DNA of 64,000 bases from an uncultured Amylibacter sp. (GCA_947497475.1 CANMGS010000001.1:930001-994000); one strand, 5' to 3'. Positions 19,548 to 29,719 are shown, counted from the stretch's first letter. The notes: generated by a model from the sequence alone, not told the origin. Translations and numbers: made by a program.

Positions 19548-20120
19548 CTATACAGTGGATGATACCCCAACTTGGGCAGCGCGCAACAGGCGATCACCAA
19601 TCATAAAGCCTTGACTCATCACCTGAATGATGTGACCGCCCTTGATATCTGGAACAGGTGCTTCGAACATTGCTTCGTGGATTTGTGGGTCAAACTTATC
19701 GCCCACCTCTGGCAATACAGCTTCAATTTTATGTTGCTTAAACACATTCAACAATTCACGCTGTGTCAGCTCGATACCTTCAATCAAAGCTTTTGATGCT
19801 TCGCGCTGCTCATCACCGATCGTATCCAGCGCGCGTGTCATGTTGTCATAAACAGACAACATATCTTTTGCCAAACGCGCACCGCCATAAACCTCGGCAT
19901 CACGACGGTTGCGCTCGCCACGTTTACGCTGATTTTCAGCCTCTGCCAAAGCACGCATAACGCGGTCTTTCAGCTCTTCGTTTTCTTGACGTAGAGTTTC
20001 AATTTCAGAAAGCTCAACGCCTTCTTCGCTGATATCGATTTCTTCAAAATCCTCGATATCGTCCAAGTTCAATTCAGTCACGTTTTCTTCTACTTCTACT
20101 TCTTGCTTTTCGTCAGCCAT
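19548..20120 (-). CDS. grpE: Nucleotide exchange factor GrpE
   Basis: A 190-residue GrpE. An acidic, probably disordered N terminus (about 50 residues) is followed by the long dimerisation coiled coil (IETLRQENEELKDRVMRALAEAENQRKRGERNR-type heptads, residues about 60-95) and the C-terminal beta domain ending in GFMIGDRLLRAAQVGVS. It releases ADP from DnaK and resets the chaperone cycle. It follows hrcA by 17 bp on the minus strand, the standard alphaproteobacterial hrcA-grpE pair, while dnaK-dnaJ lie about 6-9 kb away on the other strand. Confidence 0.96.
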   Translation of the reverse strand: MADEKQEVEVEENVTELNLDDIEDFEEIDISEEGVELSEIETLRQENEELKDRVMRALAEAENQRKRGERNRRDAEVYGGARLAKDMLSVYDNMTRALDTIGDEQREASKALIEGIELTQRELLNVFKQHKIEAVLPEVGDKFDPQIHEAMFEAPVPDIKGGHIIQVMSQGFMIGDRLLRAAQVGVSSTV

Positions 20121-20137
20121 TTTCTTTGCCTTCGTGC

Positions 20138-21250
20138 CTATTTCGACAACATGCGCCCCATCAGTTGCGCGGTATAATCCACGATCGGAACAATCCGACC
20201 ATAATTCAGACGTGTCGGACCAATAACACCAACAGCGCCAATAATTTTCCGTTCAGAGTTCATATAAGGAGAAACCACCAAAGAGCTACCCGAAAGTGAA
20301 AATAATTTGTTTTCTGAGCCAATAAAAATGCGCACACCCTCACCTTGCTCTGATAAGGACAGGAATTCGGTGATTTCCCGCTTCTGTTCCAGATCATCAA
20401 AAAGCTCTTTGATGCGATCCAGATCTTGCTGAGTCGATGCCTCATCCAACAGGTTCGAACGTCCTCGCACAATCAAACGCGCATCTGATCCATCATCCGA
20501 TGACCAGCTGGCAACGCCTTCTTCAATCAGGCTTTGCGCCAAAACATCCAGCTCGCGGCGATGCTTCTCAATTTGTTTGGCCAATACCGTACGCAATTCG
20601 CTTAGCGTATGCCCCGATACAATCGAATTCACAAAATTCGCCGCTTCACGCATCGACGATTGTGTTTGTCCAGGGGGCGGGGTGAACACGCGGTTTTCCA
20701 CTTCACCATCCACCATAACCAACACTACAATCGCACGGTCAGCTGTCAGCGGTACAAATTCAATATGTTTAATCGGCGTTTCAGATTTGGGCGCCAAAAC
20801 CACACTTGCCGTTTGCGTCAACCCAGACAGCAACGACCCTGCCTTGTCTAACATAGACGACATTTCATTTTCTTCAGGCGCTATGGATGATTCGATTTGT
20901 TTTCGTTCTTGGTTGGACAAATCACCAACCTCTAACAACCCATCCACAAACATCCGCAATCCTTGTTGCGTTGGAATGCGGCCAGCAGAAACATGTGGGC
21001 TGTCCAACAACCCTAAATACTCTAAATCCTGCATAACATTGCGAATTGTCGCTGCAGAAACCTGTTCTTGCAGGGATCTGGTCAATGTGCGCGACCCCAC
21101 AGGATCGCCCGTTTCCAGATACGATTCCACCAACAACCGAAAAACCTCGCGGCTACGGTCGTTTAAATTGGCAATCGGACTGACAGGCAAATCAACCAAG
21201 GGTTCGTTCCACTGTTTAAAGCCTGTTATTTCTATTGTTTGCAGCAACAT
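20138..21250 (-). CDS. hrcA: Heat-inducible transcription repressor HrcA
   Basis: Up to 370 residues. The winged helix is near the N terminus (NLNDRSREVFRLLVESYLETGDPVGSRTL, then AATIRNVMQDLEYLGLL) and the GAF-like HrcA domain follows, ending GRIVPIVDYTAQLMGRML. HrcA represses groE-type operons through CIRCE elements; none is seen in this window, so its targets here probably lie elsewhere. Typical rhodobacteral proteins start closer to the NLNDRS motif. A TTG at 21199 with GGAAC upstream would give about 353 residues and is a plausible alternative to the ATG at 21250. Divergent from rph with 64 bp between. Confidence 0.95.
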   Translation of the reverse strand: MLLQTIEITGFKQWNEPLVDLPVSPIANLNDRSREVFRLLVESYLETGDPVGSRTLTRSLQEQVSAATIRNVMQDLEYLGLLDSPHVSAGRIPTQQGLRMFVDGLLEVGDLSNQERKQIESSIAPEENEMSSMLDKAGSLLSGLTQTASVVLAPKSETPIKHIEFVPLTADRAIVVLVMVDGEVENRVFTPPPGQTQSSMREAANFVNSIVSGHTLSELRTVLAKQIEKHRRELDVLAQSLIEEGVASWSSDDGSDARLIVRGRSNLLDEASTQQDLDRIKELFDDLEQKREITEFLSLSEQGEGVRIFIGSENKLFSLSGSSLVVSPYMNSERKIIGAVGVIGPTRLNYGRIVPIVDYTAQLMGRMLSK

Positions 21251-21314
21251 TGGTCAATCGACCTTTGCACCTTTGTGATCAAACGGGTATCACTCTGAAA
21301 AAAGGAATTTAGCT

Positions 21315-22028
21315 ATGCGCCCATCAAACAGAGCCACCGACGAAATGCGCAGCATTGTTGTCGAAACAAACATCACAAAACACGCCCAAGGATCATGTCT
21401 GATCAAATGCGGCGACACACATGTTTTGTGTACAGCATCTGTCGAAGAGCGCGTTCCACCTTTTATGCGCAACAGCGGTTTGGGTTGGGTCACAGGCGAA
21501 TACGGCATGTTGCCAGGTGCAACAAACACACGCAACCGCCGCGAAGCAACAGCAGGCAAACAATCTGGCCGCACACAAGAAATCCAACGCCTGATCGGCC
21601 GCTCATTACGCGCAGGCGTAGACCGCGTTGCATTAGGTGAACGTCAAATCACAGTCGACTGTGATGTTATTCAGGCAGACGGCGGCACACGCTGTGCATC
21701 CATCACAGGTGGCTGGATCGCATTGCGTTTGGCGGTGAACGGATTGATGGAACAGGGCTTAATCAAAGACGATCCATTGATGGGTCACGTCGCTGCTGTA
21801 AGCTGTGGCATCTACGGCGGCCAACCTGTTTTGGATTTGGATTACGCCGAAGACAGCGAAGCTGGCACTGATGCAAACTTTGTTATGACTGACACAAATG
21901 GCTTGATCGAAATCCAAGGTTCTGCCGAAGGCGCAACATTCTCACGCGACGAATTTAACGCATTGATGGATCTGGCTGAAAAAGGCACAGCCGCATTGGT
22001 CGCCGCACAAAAAGCAGCGACATCTTAA
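21315..22028 (+). CDS. rph: Ribonuclease PH
   Basis: A 237-residue phosphorolytic 3'-5' exoribonuclease that trims tRNA 3' ends. It shows the family start [14 protein letters not shown], the [21 protein letters not shown] region with phosphate-binding Arg residues, and the [18 protein letters not shown] motif. Length is normal and there is no truncation of the kind seen in E. coli K-12. SD AAAGGAA lies 6-7 bases before the ATG. It is the first gene of a rph-rdgB-hemW-ybaN run, divergent from hrcA. Confidence 0.97.
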   Translation: MRPSNRATDEMRSIVVETNITKHAQGSCLIKCGDTHVLCTASVEERVPPFMRNSGLGWVTGEYGMLPGATNTRNRREATAGKQSGRTQEIQRLIGRSLRAGVDRVALGERQITVDCDVIQADGGTRCASITGGWIALRLAVNGLMEQGLIKDDPLMGHVAAVSCGIYGGQPVLDLDYAEDSEAGTDANFVMTDTNGLIEIQGSAEGATFSRDEFNALMDLAEKGTAALVAAQKAATS

Positions 22029-22029
22029 T

Positions 22030-22638
22030 ATGCGCAAGCTGGTCGAGGAAAAACTGGTTCTGGCTTCCCACAATAAGGGCAAGCTGATTGAGATTGCGGA
22101 ATTGTTAAAACCCTTTGGCAAATCCGTCGTTTCGGCAGGTGACCTCGGGTTCGAAGAGCCAGAAGAAACAGAAAACACCTTTGAAGGAAACGCTCGTATC
22201 AAAGCACATTTCGCTGCAAAATCTTCCGGCTTGCCAGCCCTTTCTGACGACAGTGGTATCGAAGTAAAATCACTGGGCAATGCACCTGGTGTTTATTCCG
22301 CCGACTGGGCCGAAACACCCAACGGCCGCGACTTTCCAATGGCTATGGAAAAAGTCTGGAACATGTTGGAAGAAAAACGCGCCCATCGTCCCTATAAGGC
22401 ACGGTTCGTTTGCGTATTGTGTATCGCTTGGCCCGATGGGCACGACGAAACTTTCCGCGGCACTGTCGATGGTACAATCGTATGGCCCATGCGTGGACCA
22501 AACGGATTTGGTTATGATCCAATTTTCCAACCCATAGGTCATAAAGAAACATTTGGCGAAATGGATCCATCTGAAAAACACGAAATGAGCCACCGTGCAG
22601 ATGCATTCAACAAGCTTATAGAGTGCTTAAGTGACTGA
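22030..22638 (+). CDS. rdgB: dITP/XTP pyrophosphatase (RdgB/HAM1 family)
   Basis: A 202-residue Ham1-like NTPase that hydrolyses dITP, ITP and XTP and so keeps deaminated purines out of nucleic acids. Motifs: [18 protein letters not shown] at the start, [25 protein letters not shown] in the middle and [20 protein letters not shown] near the end. Its ATG follows the rph stop with a one-base gap, and its 3' end overlaps hemW by 8 bp. rph, rdgB and hemW adjacency is common in alphaproteobacteria. Confidence 0.96.
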   Translation: MRKLVEEKLVLASHNKGKLIEIAELLKPFGKSVVSAGDLGFEEPEETENTFEGNARIKAHFAAKSSGLPALSDDSGIEVKSLGNAPGVYSADWAETPNGRDFPMAMEKVWNMLEEKRAHRPYKARFVCVLCIAWPDGHDETFRGTVDGTIVWPMRGPNGFGYDPIFQPIGHKETFGEMDPSEKHEMSHRADAFNKLIECLSD

Positions 22639-23788
22639 AGACTGGCAAAATGGCGGCTTTGGCATTTATGTCCACTGGCCCTTTTGCCAATCCAAATGCC
22701 CGTATTGCGATTTCAATTCGCACGTACGCCAAAACATCGACCACACTGTTTGGAAAGATGCGCTATTATCTGAACTGCGCCATGCAGCACAATTAACACC
22801 CAATCGTTCTGTTCAATCCATATTCTTTGGCGGTGGTACGCCCAGTCTTATGGCACCAGAAACTGTAGGGGCCATCATTGATGAGGTTGCCAAACTCTGG
22901 CGTATCGGAAATGACGTTGAGGTCACTTTAGAAGCAAACCCTACATCCATCGAAGCGGGCAAATTCGCGGCATTTAACACAGCAGGGGTCAATCGCGTCT
23001 CTATGGGTGCCCAAGCCCTGAACGATCGTGACCTACAACGCCTTGGGCGGATGCATACAGCCACAGAAGCAATTCAAGCCTTTGATATTGCTAAAGAAAA
23101 ATTCAAGCGTGTCAGCTTTGATTTAATATATGCACGCCAAGATCAATCTTTATCAGACTGGCAGGCAGAATTAACCAAAGCGCTGAATCTAGCCATTGAT
23201 CACCTCTCTTTATACCAGCTCACAATTGAAAACGGCACCAGATTTGGCGAACTCTACGATAAGGGCAAACTCTTAGGCCTACCAGACGATGGGTTGGCCG
23301 CTGATATGTATCAAGCCACCCAAGACATTTGCGCAACGGCTGGCTTAAACGCCTATGAGATTTCAAACCATGCGAAAACAGGATCAGAGTCGCGCCACAA
23401 TTTAATCTATTGGCGCTATGGCGATTACGTTGGCATCGGCCCAGGTGCACATGGGCGCATCACACATGATGACATCAAACAAGCAACAGAAGCGCCACGA
23501 TCACCCGAAGATTGGCTAAATACAGTTCAAAACAAAGGGTCATCGTTTGTGATCACGGATAAGATTTCCAAAACAGATCAAGCCGAAGAATATTTAATGA
23601 TGTCACTACGCCTATCCGAAGGCACAGACCTTGCGCGATTTAAAACCTTGTCAGGATACGAATTAAACACAAATAAAATTGATGACCTTACATCTTTAAA
23701 TCTTGTTCAAAAAACGGATGATAGACTTATCGCAACATCCAAAGGGCGGATGATTTTAAACTCAGTTCTAAAAGAGCTGTTAACCTGA
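22631..23788 (+). CDS. hemW: Radical SAM haem chaperone HemW
   Basis: A 385-residue radical SAM protein. The iron-sulfur ligands are C19, C23 and C26 in [11 protein letters not shown], followed by the SAM-binding GGGTPSL. The C-terminal HemN-like domain ends in a small winged segment. HemW proteins bind and deliver haem; older annotations call them oxygen-independent coproporphyrinogen oxidase. Its start is a GTG at 22631 that overlaps rdgB by 8 bp, with no strong SD, suggesting translational coupling. It could not be distinguished with certainty from true HemN without alignment, but its length and rdgB context favour HemW. Confidence 0.92.
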   Translation: MTEDWQNGGFGIYVHWPFCQSKCPYCDFNSHVRQNIDHTVWKDALLSELRHAAQLTPNRSVQSIFFGGGTPSLMAPETVGAIIDEVAKLWRIGNDVEVTLEANPTSIEAGKFAAFNTAGVNRVSMGAQALNDRDLQRLGRMHTATEAIQAFDIAKEKFKRVSFDLIYARQDQSLSDWQAELTKALNLAIDHLSLYQLTIENGTRFGELYDKGKLLGLPDDGLAADMYQATQDICATAGLNAYEISNHAKTGSESRHNLIYWRYGDYVGIGPGAHGRITHDDIKQATEAPRSPEDWLNTVQNKGSSFVITDKISKTDQAEEYLMMSLRLSEGTDLARFKTLSGYELNTNKIDDLTSLNLVQKTDDRLIATSKGRMILNSVLKELLT

Positions 23789-23798
23789 ACGGAAAACA

Positions 23799-24152
23799 AT
23801 GCGCAGCATTTGGTTTATCGCTGGCTGGATTTCAGTTGCCATCGGCATCGTTGGCATCGTCCTGCCTTTATTACCAACCGTTCCGCTTTTACTGCTTGCA
23901 GCAATTTGTTTTGCCAAATCATCCGACAGGGCACATGACTGGTTGATGAATCACAAAACCCTTGGTCCACCGATCCATGATTGGCAAAAAAGCGGCTCTA
24001 TCAAAAGATCGGCAAAAATTTCAGCCACAGCATGTATTGCTGCGGCTTTTATCATTTCATTATTTTTAGGCGTCGCATGGTGGGCGCTTTGTTTGCAAGC
24101 AGCTGTTTTATGCTGCGTTGCAACTTTTATTTGGAGCCGCCCAGAGGTCTAG
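23799..24152 (+). CDS. ybaN: YbaN family (DUF454) inner-membrane protein
   Basis: A 117-residue protein with an N-terminal hairpin of membrane segments (SIWFIAGWISVAIGIVGIVL, LLPTVPLLLLAAICFAKSS), a soluble stretch with HKTLGPPIHDW, and a C-terminal membrane pair (ATACIAAAFIISLFLGVAWW). LPLLPTVPLLLLAAICFA and the GPPIHDW motif are diagnostic of the DUF454/YbaN family, whose function is unknown. It begins 10 bp after hemW and its last 26 bp overlap the 3' end of convergent parB. Confidence 0.85.
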   Translation: MRSIWFIAGWISVAIGIVGIVLPLLPTVPLLLLAAICFAKSSDRAHDWLMNHKTLGPPIHDWQKSGSIKRSAKISATACIAAAFIISLFLGVAWWALCLQAAVLCCVATFIWSRPEV

Positions 24153-25050
24153 ACGATAACAACTGGCACAACGCATCAAGCTGATCCAAAGATTCATATG
24201 AAATGGTAATACCGCCACCGCCCGTACCATCTTTATGGTCAATGGAAACCTTCATATTCAAATTCGCAGCCAAATCATTTTCCAATACAACAGTATCAGC
24301 GTCTTTTTCTCTACGCGGCGCAGCACTCTTTGGCTTCGATTCGACATCTGCAGATGCACGCGCCAAACGTTCTGTTTCACGCACAGACAATCCTTTTGCC
24401 ACAACCATAGCCGCTAATTTCGACGGGTTATCCGCTGTAACCATCGCCCGCGCATGGCCTGATGACAATTGCCCGGCCCGCAACAGTGCCAAAACATCAT
24501 CTGGCAAACTCAACAAACGCAGAATATTCGCAATATGGCTGCGGCTTTTACCCAAAGCTTTCGCTAATTTTTCCTGCGTATGTCCATAACTGCCCATCAA
24601 TTGGCGAAAACCAAGCGCTTCTTCGACTGGATTCAGGTCAGAACGCTGAACATTCTCGATAATTGCGACTTCTAACACCTCTGTGTCGTCCATCTCGCGG
24701 ATAATAATCGGTATATCATGCACGAGCGCGATCTGAGAGGCCCTCCAGCGACGCTCCCCAGCAATGATTTGGTACAGATTTTCGTCTTTTGGATCCGTCC
24801 GAACGATAATTGGTTGGATCACACCTTTCTCAGAAATCGAAGACGCCAGCTCTTCCAACTCTTTTTGGCCAAAATCTTGGCGAGGTTGATCTGGGTTCGG
24901 TCTGACCTTTTCAATCGGCACCACAATATCTGACTTTACAGCTGTATTTGTGCTGGATTGCTCATTTTCAGAGGTCACTTCTGGCTCAATATCTGCCATC
25001 AAAGCTGACAAACCGCGACCAAGGCCTCTTTTTTCTGGTTTTCTACTCAT
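24127..25050 (-). CDS. parB: Chromosome partitioning protein ParB (CTPase, parS-binding)
   Basis: A 307-residue chromosomal ParB. The N terminus RGLGRGLSALMAD is followed by the ParB/sulfiredoxin-type nucleotide-binding domain (RPNPDQPRQDF, and GERRWRAS, which binds CTP), the helix-turn-helix parS-binding domain (LAKALGKSRSHIANILRLLSLPDDV) and the C-terminal dimerisation domain. It loads at parS and spreads as a clamp to drive origin segregation with ParA. Three perfect parS sites lie 1.1-3.3 kb away. Its start overlaps the parA stop by 4 bp. The gene end overlaps ybaN by 26 bp. Confidence 0.97.
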   Translation of the reverse strand: MSRKPEKRGLGRGLSALMADIEPEVTSENEQSSTNTAVKSDIVVPIEKVRPNPDQPRQDFGQKELEELASSISEKGVIQPIIVRTDPKDENLYQIIAGERRWRASQIALVHDIPIIIREMDDTEVLEVAIIENVQRSDLNPVEEALGFRQLMGSYGHTQEKLAKALGKSRSHIANILRLLSLPDDVLALLRAGQLSSGHARAMVTADNPSKLAAMVVAKGLSVRETERLARASADVESKPKSAAPRREKDADTVVLENDLAANLNMKVSIDHKDGTGGGGITISYESLDQLDALCQLLSSRPLGGSK

Positions 25051-25892
25051 TTTTCTTTTAATTCCAATGGCTTATATGGTTTTTTACTATCTTCACGGCG
25101 CACAAACTCTGCTGCCAAACGTCTATAGGCGATGCTACCCCTGCTAGACTTATCATACAAGATACCAGGCAACCCATATGATGGTGCCTCGCTTAAACGC
25201 ACATTCCGCGGCACAATCGTTTCATAAACCAAAGCGCCAAGATTTTCCCGAACATCACGCTCAACTTGGCCAGAAAGGTTGTTCCGCTTATCATGCATAG
25301 TCAGTACAACCCCTTCAAAAACAAGGGTTTTATTCAAATTGTCACGAACTTCACGAACTGTTAGCATAAGCTGTGATAAACCTTCTAACGCGAAAAACTC
25401 GCACTGTAAGGGGACCAAAACAGAATTACTTGCGGCAAGCGCATTTAGCGTCAACAAATTTAATGATGGTGGGCAATCAATGATGACATATTCAATGCCT
25501 GACTGCTCTAATCGCGCACCCGCAATAGATTCTTTTAAACGCAAAAGACGGCGTCGGTCATCAACCAGCTCTACATCCGCAGAGCTTAAATCCGTTGTAG
25601 AAGGCGCTAAAAACAGGTTTTCTATGCCAGTTTGGACAATCGCATCATAAATCGGTCGCTCTTCAACCAATACATCATACATTGTCATTTTCCGGCTTTT
25701 TGCATCAACACCAAGACCCGTAGAAGCGTTTCCTTGCGGATCAAAGTCAATAATAAGGGTTTTTCGGCCAGCAAGAGCCAAAGCAGCCCCAAGATTAATG
25801 GCCGTTGTTGTTTTACCGACACCACCTTTTTGGTTAGCTACAGATATGATTTTAGGGTTTTTTGTCACTTTTTCCTGCTCAGACACGTTCAA
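25047..25892 (-). CDS. parA: Chromosome partitioning ATPase ParA
   Basis: A 281-residue ParA/Soj-type ATPase. The deviant Walker A motif is KGGVGKTT at residues 22-29, with the signature lysine; TLIIDFDPQGNASTGLG follows, and YVIIDCPPSLNLLTLNAL is the Walker B region. ParA forms a nucleoid-bound gradient that ParB-parS complexes follow during origin segregation. It lies between rsmG (14-bp overlap at its start) and parB (4-bp overlap), so expression is tightly coupled to the rsmG/mnmG/mnmE cluster near the origin. Confidence 0.97.
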   Translation of the reverse strand: MNVSEQEKVTKNPKIISVANQKGGVGKTTTAINLGAALALAGRKTLIIDFDPQGNASTGLGVDAKSRKMTMYDVLVEERPIYDAIVQTGIENLFLAPSTTDLSSADVELVDDRRRLLRLKESIAGARLEQSGIEYVIIDCPPSLNLLTLNALAASNSVLVPLQCEFFALEGLSQLMLTVREVRDNLNKTLVFEGVVLTMHDKRNNLSGQVERDVRENLGALVYETIVPRNVRLSEAPSYGLPGILYDKSSRGSIAYRRLAAEFVRREDSKKPYKPLELKEK

Positions 25893-26514
25893 TATTCCAG
25901 ACTTTTAGAATTTCGCCTGCGGAATCAGAGATGCTTTTTGTTGTCTCTGCTTGAAACCGCCACGATTCTTGTGCGTTTTTTACTTCAATAGCACAGCCTT
26001 GGCCTTTCAAGAACAGACAAAAAGCGTCCTGTTTTAAAAATTTTCCAGACATTTCAAGTAATTTATCAACGGATGCTAATGCGCGGGCGGAAACAACATC
26101 TGCATTTATATCTGGGGCGTTTTCTATACGAGATGTATGAACTGTCGTGTTTAAAGATGTTTCACGTGAAACATTTCTAAGAAAAGCGCACTTACGGGCA
26201 TCGCTTTCAACCATGTGAAATTGCATCTCTGGTGCCTCATGTTTTGCCATAATTGCCAAAACAAGGGCAGGGAAACCCCCACCAGAGCCCAAATCCACCC
26301 AATTTTCTACAGATTCAGGCCTATGAGTCCAAACTTGAGCGGAATCTAGAATATGACGCGCCCAAAGCTCATTAATCGTAGATTTGCTGACCAAATTGAT
26401 GGTTTTATTCCACTTCACTAGCAATTCAGCCAACTTTTCTAGATCCGCCATTGTTTCACGTGAAACATTTAGATCATCTTGCAAAATAGATTTAGCAGTA
26501 TTTTCGGATATCAT
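25879..26514 (-). CDS. rsmG: 16S rRNA (guanine-527-N7)-methyltransferase RsmG (GidB)
   Basis: A 211-residue SAM-dependent methyltransferase that modifies G527 in the 530 loop of 16S rRNA. The SAM site is [17 protein letters not shown], preceded by [19 protein letters not shown], all typical of GidB. The tetrapeptide-plus motif N-V-S-R-E-T occurs twice (near residues 16-21 and in [11 protein letters not shown]) because each copy is encoded by a perfect parS site. Its start overlaps the mnmG stop by 4 bp and its end overlaps parA by 14 bp. Confidence 0.96.
   Translation of the reverse strand: MISENTAKSILQDDLNVSRETMADLEKLAELLVKWNKTINLVSKSTINELWARHILDSAQVWTHRPESVENWVDLGSGGGFPALVLAIMAKHEAPEMQFHMVESDARKCAFLRNVSRETSLNTTVHTSRIENAPDINADVVSARALASVDKLLEMSGKFLKQDAFCLFLKGQGCAIEVKNAQESWRFQAETTKSISDSAGEILKVWNIERV
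26158..26173. promoter_or_regulatory. parS: parS centromere site 1 (inside rsmG)
   Basis: TGTTTCACGTGAAACA is a perfect 16-bp palindrome identical to the consensus bacterial parS site bound by ParB. It lies in the coding sequence of rsmG, where it encodes the second N-V-S-R-E-T segment. It is about 5.5 kb from the proposed origin. Confidence 0.93.
26452..26467. promoter_or_regulatory. parS: parS centromere site 2 (inside rsmG)
   Basis: A second perfect TGTTTCACGTGAAACA, 294 bp from site 1 and in the same reading frame of rsmG, where it encodes the first N-V-S-R-E-T segment near the N terminus. Confidence 0.93.
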
Positions 26515-28382
26515 GCGCGCCTTTTAGACTGGGCAAGTCTAATCTTTCCAAGCAAAAGCGTTAATGCAGCAGGGGTCATCCCATCAATACGGCCTGCTTG
26601 CGCAAGCGTAGAAGGTTGAACCGTGGTTAGTTTTTGCTGCAACTCATTAGAAAGCCCCGGAATCCCTTTATAAGAAAAGCCTTCAGGTATTTTCAGGTTT
26701 TCATCACGACGCATCGCCGCCACATCGTTTTTCTGGCGATCAATGTAATGGACATACATCGCATCTTTTTCGACCTGCTGGGCGATTTCATCATCCAAAT
26801 CAGCCAATTCAGGCCATATTTTCGATAAAACACCCAAATCAATGTCCTTAAAGGACAATAAATCCAGCGCCTTACGCTTTACGCCGTCCTTATTGATCTT
26901 GATGTCATATTTAGCCGCCTCGGTCGGTGAAAGTGATTTATCTGACAATAAATCATTGGCTGCATGAAGCTTTTCCATCTTGGTTTCAAAGGCCATTTTG
27001 CGCGCTTCTTTCACCAAACCAACTTCAATACCCTTCTTTGTCAGGCGCTGATCTGCATTATCAGCCCGCAAAGACAGGCGATATTCGGCACGTGATGTAA
27101 ACATGCGATAGGGCTCTGTAACACCACGGGTAGTAAGATCATCGATCATAACCCCAATATATGCCTCTGCGCGGTCAAAATAGACGGGTTCTTTACCCAG
27201 CACCTTACGCGCCGCATTCAAACCAGCAACCAATCCTTGCGCGGCTGCTTCTTCATATCCTGTGGTACCATTTATTTGGCCAGCCAGATAAAGGCCTGAA
27301 ACTTCTTTTAATTCCAAAGTCGCCTTCAGCGCACGCGGATCAATGTAATCATATTCAATCGCATAGCCCGGTTGCAGGATTTTCACATTCTCCAAACCCA
27401 CAATAGACGTCACATAGGCCTCTTGCACATCAACAGGCAGGGATGTCGAAATACCGTTCGGATAGATCGTGTGATCGTTCAAACCTTCAGGTTCTAGGAA
27501 AATCTGATGCGAATCTTTATCCGCAAACCGTACGATCTTATCTTCGATAGACGGGCAATAACGTGGGCCCACGCCATCAATATGCCCACCATACATCGCG
27601 GAGCGTGATAGGTTTTTTTCTATAATTTCATGAGTTTTCGCGTTTGTGTGGGTGATTCCACACTCTACCTGATCCACAAAAGCTTTCTTATGCAGGAAGG
27701 AAAACAACACAGGATCATCATCCGCTGGCTGTGTTTCCAAGCCTTCCCAATTGATTGTACGACCATCAAGACGCGGAGGTGTGCCCGTTTTCAAACGACC
27801 CATAGGCAAATTAAACCCATCAAGACGTTCTGCCAAAGGAATGGCAGGGGCATCACCCATACGCCCACCAGGCGTTGCAACATCGCCCACGTGGATCACA
27901 CCGCGCAAGAATGTCCCTGTGGTTAGAACAACAGCACCTGCATTAACTTCCGATCCATCTTTCAGGATAACACCCGAAACCACATCATTGGTTTGAATAA
28001 GATCAGCAACCTCAGCTTCAATCACATCCAAACCATCTGTGTTTTTAAACTCTTCCTGCATCGCCGCGCGGTACAATGCGCGGTCTGCTTGGGTGCGTGG
28101 CCCTTGAACAGCAGGGCCTTTGCGACGGTTCAGCATGCGGAACTGGATGCCTGCCTTATCAGCAACACGCCCCATAACTCCGTCAAGCGCATCAATCTCG
28201 CGCACCAAGTGCCCCTTACCAAGACCGCCAATCGCAGGGTTACAGGACATCTCACCAATGGTGGAAAACTTATGCGTGATCAGGGCGGTTTGCGCACCCG
28301 CACGCCACGCGGCCTGTGCTGCATCCGCACCCGCGTGTCCGCCACCGATTACAATTACGTCGTAATGTTTCACGTGAAACAA
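26511..28382 (-). CDS. mnmG: tRNA uridine-5-carboxymethylaminomethyl modification protein MnmG (GidA)
   Basis: A 623-residue FAD-dependent protein that, with MnmE, installs (carboxymethyl)aminomethyl groups at U34 of certain tRNAs. The FAD-binding motif [12 protein letters not shown] is near residues 11-22; [23 protein letters not shown] and the second signature [15 protein letters not shown] are present, as is the C-terminal MnmE-interacting helical domain. The first codons (M-F-H-V-K-H) are read from a parS site that overlaps the start codon. It overlaps rsmG by 4 bp and lies 15 bp after mnmE, placing both partners in one operon. Confidence 0.97.
   Translation of the reverse strand: MFHVKHYDVIVIGGGHAGADAAQAAWRAGAQTALITHKFSTIGEMSCNPAIGGLGKGHLVREIDALDGVMGRVADKAGIQFRMLNRRKGPAVQGPRTQADRALYRAAMQEEFKNTDGLDVIEAEVADLIQTNDVVSGVILKDGSEVNAGAVVLTTGTFLRGVIHVGDVATPGGRMGDAPAIPLAERLDGFNLPMGRLKTGTPPRLDGRTINWEGLETQPADDDPVLFSFLHKKAFVDQVECGITHTNAKTHEIIEKNLSRSAMYGGHIDGVGPRYCPSIEDKIVRFADKDSHQIFLEPEGLNDHTIYPNGISTSLPVDVQEAYVTSIVGLENVKILQPGYAIEYDYIDPRALKATLELKEVSGLYLAGQINGTTGYEEAAAQGLVAGLNAARKVLGKEPVYFDRAEAYIGVMIDDLTTRGVTEPYRMFTSRAEYRLSLRADNADQRLTKKGIEVGLVKEARKMAFETKMEKLHAANDLLSDKSLSPTEAAKYDIKINKDGVKRKALDLLSFKDIDLGVLSKIWPELADLDDEIAQQVEKDAMYVHYIDRQKNDVAAMRRDENLKIPEGFSYKGIPGLSNELQQKLTTVQPSTLAQAGRIDGMTPAALTLLLGKIRLAQSKRRA
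28366..28381. promoter_or_regulatory. parS: parS centromere site 3 (at the mnmG start)
   Basis: A third perfect TGTTTCACGTGAAACA, about 1.9 kb from site 2 and about 3.4 kb from the proposed origin. It covers codons 1-6 of mnmG on the minus strand, so ParB loading here could also affect mnmG expression. Confidence 0.93.
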
Positions 28383-28397
28383 TCCTAAATAAGGGGT

Positions 28398-29696
28398 TTA
28401 TTTACCCAGACAAAAGCTGGAAAAAATCTCATCAAGTATGTGTTCTACATCAACTCGACCAATAAGGGAATTCAAAGCGTATATTCCTTGGTGAATTTCT
28501 GCCGCTGCCAGCTCTGAAAACTCGTAACCCTTTGATATTATTGATTTTCCTTCAAAAACATACTCGGATGCTTGTAATAATGCTACGCGGTGACGCTCAT
28601 GAGTGGCTGCCATTGCGTTTGAAGATTTCTTTTCAAGAATCCCAGAGACTTCGCGCACAAGCGTATCGATTCCATCCCCTGTCAGAGATGAAATGTTCAA
28701 CCCGTCACGTTTGCCTTTGAGATCAGACTTAGACCAAACCCGCAGATCATCATCATTAGGTTCCAAACCAAATGTGGAATCACCGTCGCCTTCGTTTAAG
28801 AACACACGAATATCTGCACGCTGCGCGCGATCAATAGCGCGGTCAATGCCGATGCTTTCCACGGTGTCATCTGTTTCGCGTAAGCCCGCCGTATCCAAAA
28901 GGGTCACAGGCAAACCACCAAGGTCCATCCGCACCTCAATCACATCGCGTGTTGTGCCAGCAACCTCTGATGTAATCGCCGCATCACGACCAGCAAGCGT
29001 ATTCAAAAGCGTAGATTTCCCAGCATTCGGTGGGCCAACGATTGCCACCTCAAACCCTTCGCGAATACGCTCCGCTGCAAAACTACCATCAATCTGTTGC
29101 TGAAGATCATCCAGAACGCCATTTAAAAGCTCACTGACCTCGGGCGACACATCTTGGGGAATATCTTCATCTGCAAAGTCTATCGTGGCCTCTATCAGGG
29201 CTACAGCGCGTATCAGGTCTTTGCGCCACTCCTCAACTTTATTGGAAAGGCCGCCTTGCATCACCAAAAGCGCTTGTTTTTGCTGGGCTTCGGTTTCGGC
29301 CTCAATCAAATCACCCAAACCTTCGACTTGGGATAAATCCAAGCGGTTGTTTGTCAGGGCGCGTCTGGTGAATTCACCTGCTTCTGCCAAACGGCAATTT
29401 TCATAAGAAGACAACGTTTTCAAAACAGAGGCCACCACAGCCACGCTGCCATGGCATTGCAGCTCGATCACATCTTCACCCGTAAAGCTGGCAGGGCCTT
29501 TAAAACCCAAAACCAGTGCTTCATCGATTGTCTGATTATCTGCGTCTTTTAAATTCCGTACCACAGGGGAACGGGTAGGGATATCTGATCCGCAAATTTT
29601 CGCTGCAGCCGTAAAAGCATCAGGTCCTGAAATGCGGATGACAGAAACACCCGCACGGCCCTTTGCGGTTGCCAGTGCAAAAATCGTATCAGACAT
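28398..29696 (-). CDS. mnmE: tRNA modification GTPase MnmE (TrmE)
   Basis: A 432-residue GTPase, slightly shorter than E. coli MnmE. The N-terminal tetrahydrofolate-binding domain (FALATAKGRAGVSVIRISGP) leads into a helical domain holding an inserted G domain with GPPNAGKSTLLN (G1), the T of VAGTTRD (G2), DTAGLRE (G3) and a terminal C-x-G-K motif (FCLGK), where the cysteine is functionally important. It works with MnmG on tRNA U34. It lies 23 bp downstream of rho and 15 bp upstream of mnmG. Confidence 0.96.
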   Translation of the reverse strand: MSDTIFALATAKGRAGVSVIRISGPDAFTAAAKICGSDIPTRSPVVRNLKDADNQTIDEALVLGFKGPASFTGEDVIELQCHGSVAVVASVLKTLSSYENCRLAEAGEFTRRALTNNRLDLSQVEGLGDLIEAETEAQQKQALLVMQGGLSNKVEEWRKDLIRAVALIEATIDFADEDIPQDVSPEVSELLNGVLDDLQQQIDGSFAAERIREGFEVAIVGPPNAGKSTLLNTLAGRDAAITSEVAGTTRDVIEVRMDLGGLPVTLLDTAGLRETDDTVESIGIDRAIDRAQRADIRVFLNEGDGDSTFGLEPNDDDLRVWSKSDLKGKRDGLNISSLTGDGIDTLVREVSGILEKKSSNAMAATHERHRVALLQASEYVFEGKSIISKGYEFSELAAAEIHQGIYALNSLIGRVDVEHILDEIFSSFCLGK

Positions 29697-29719
29697 TTTA
29701 GAACCCGTTTGTAAGGGGT

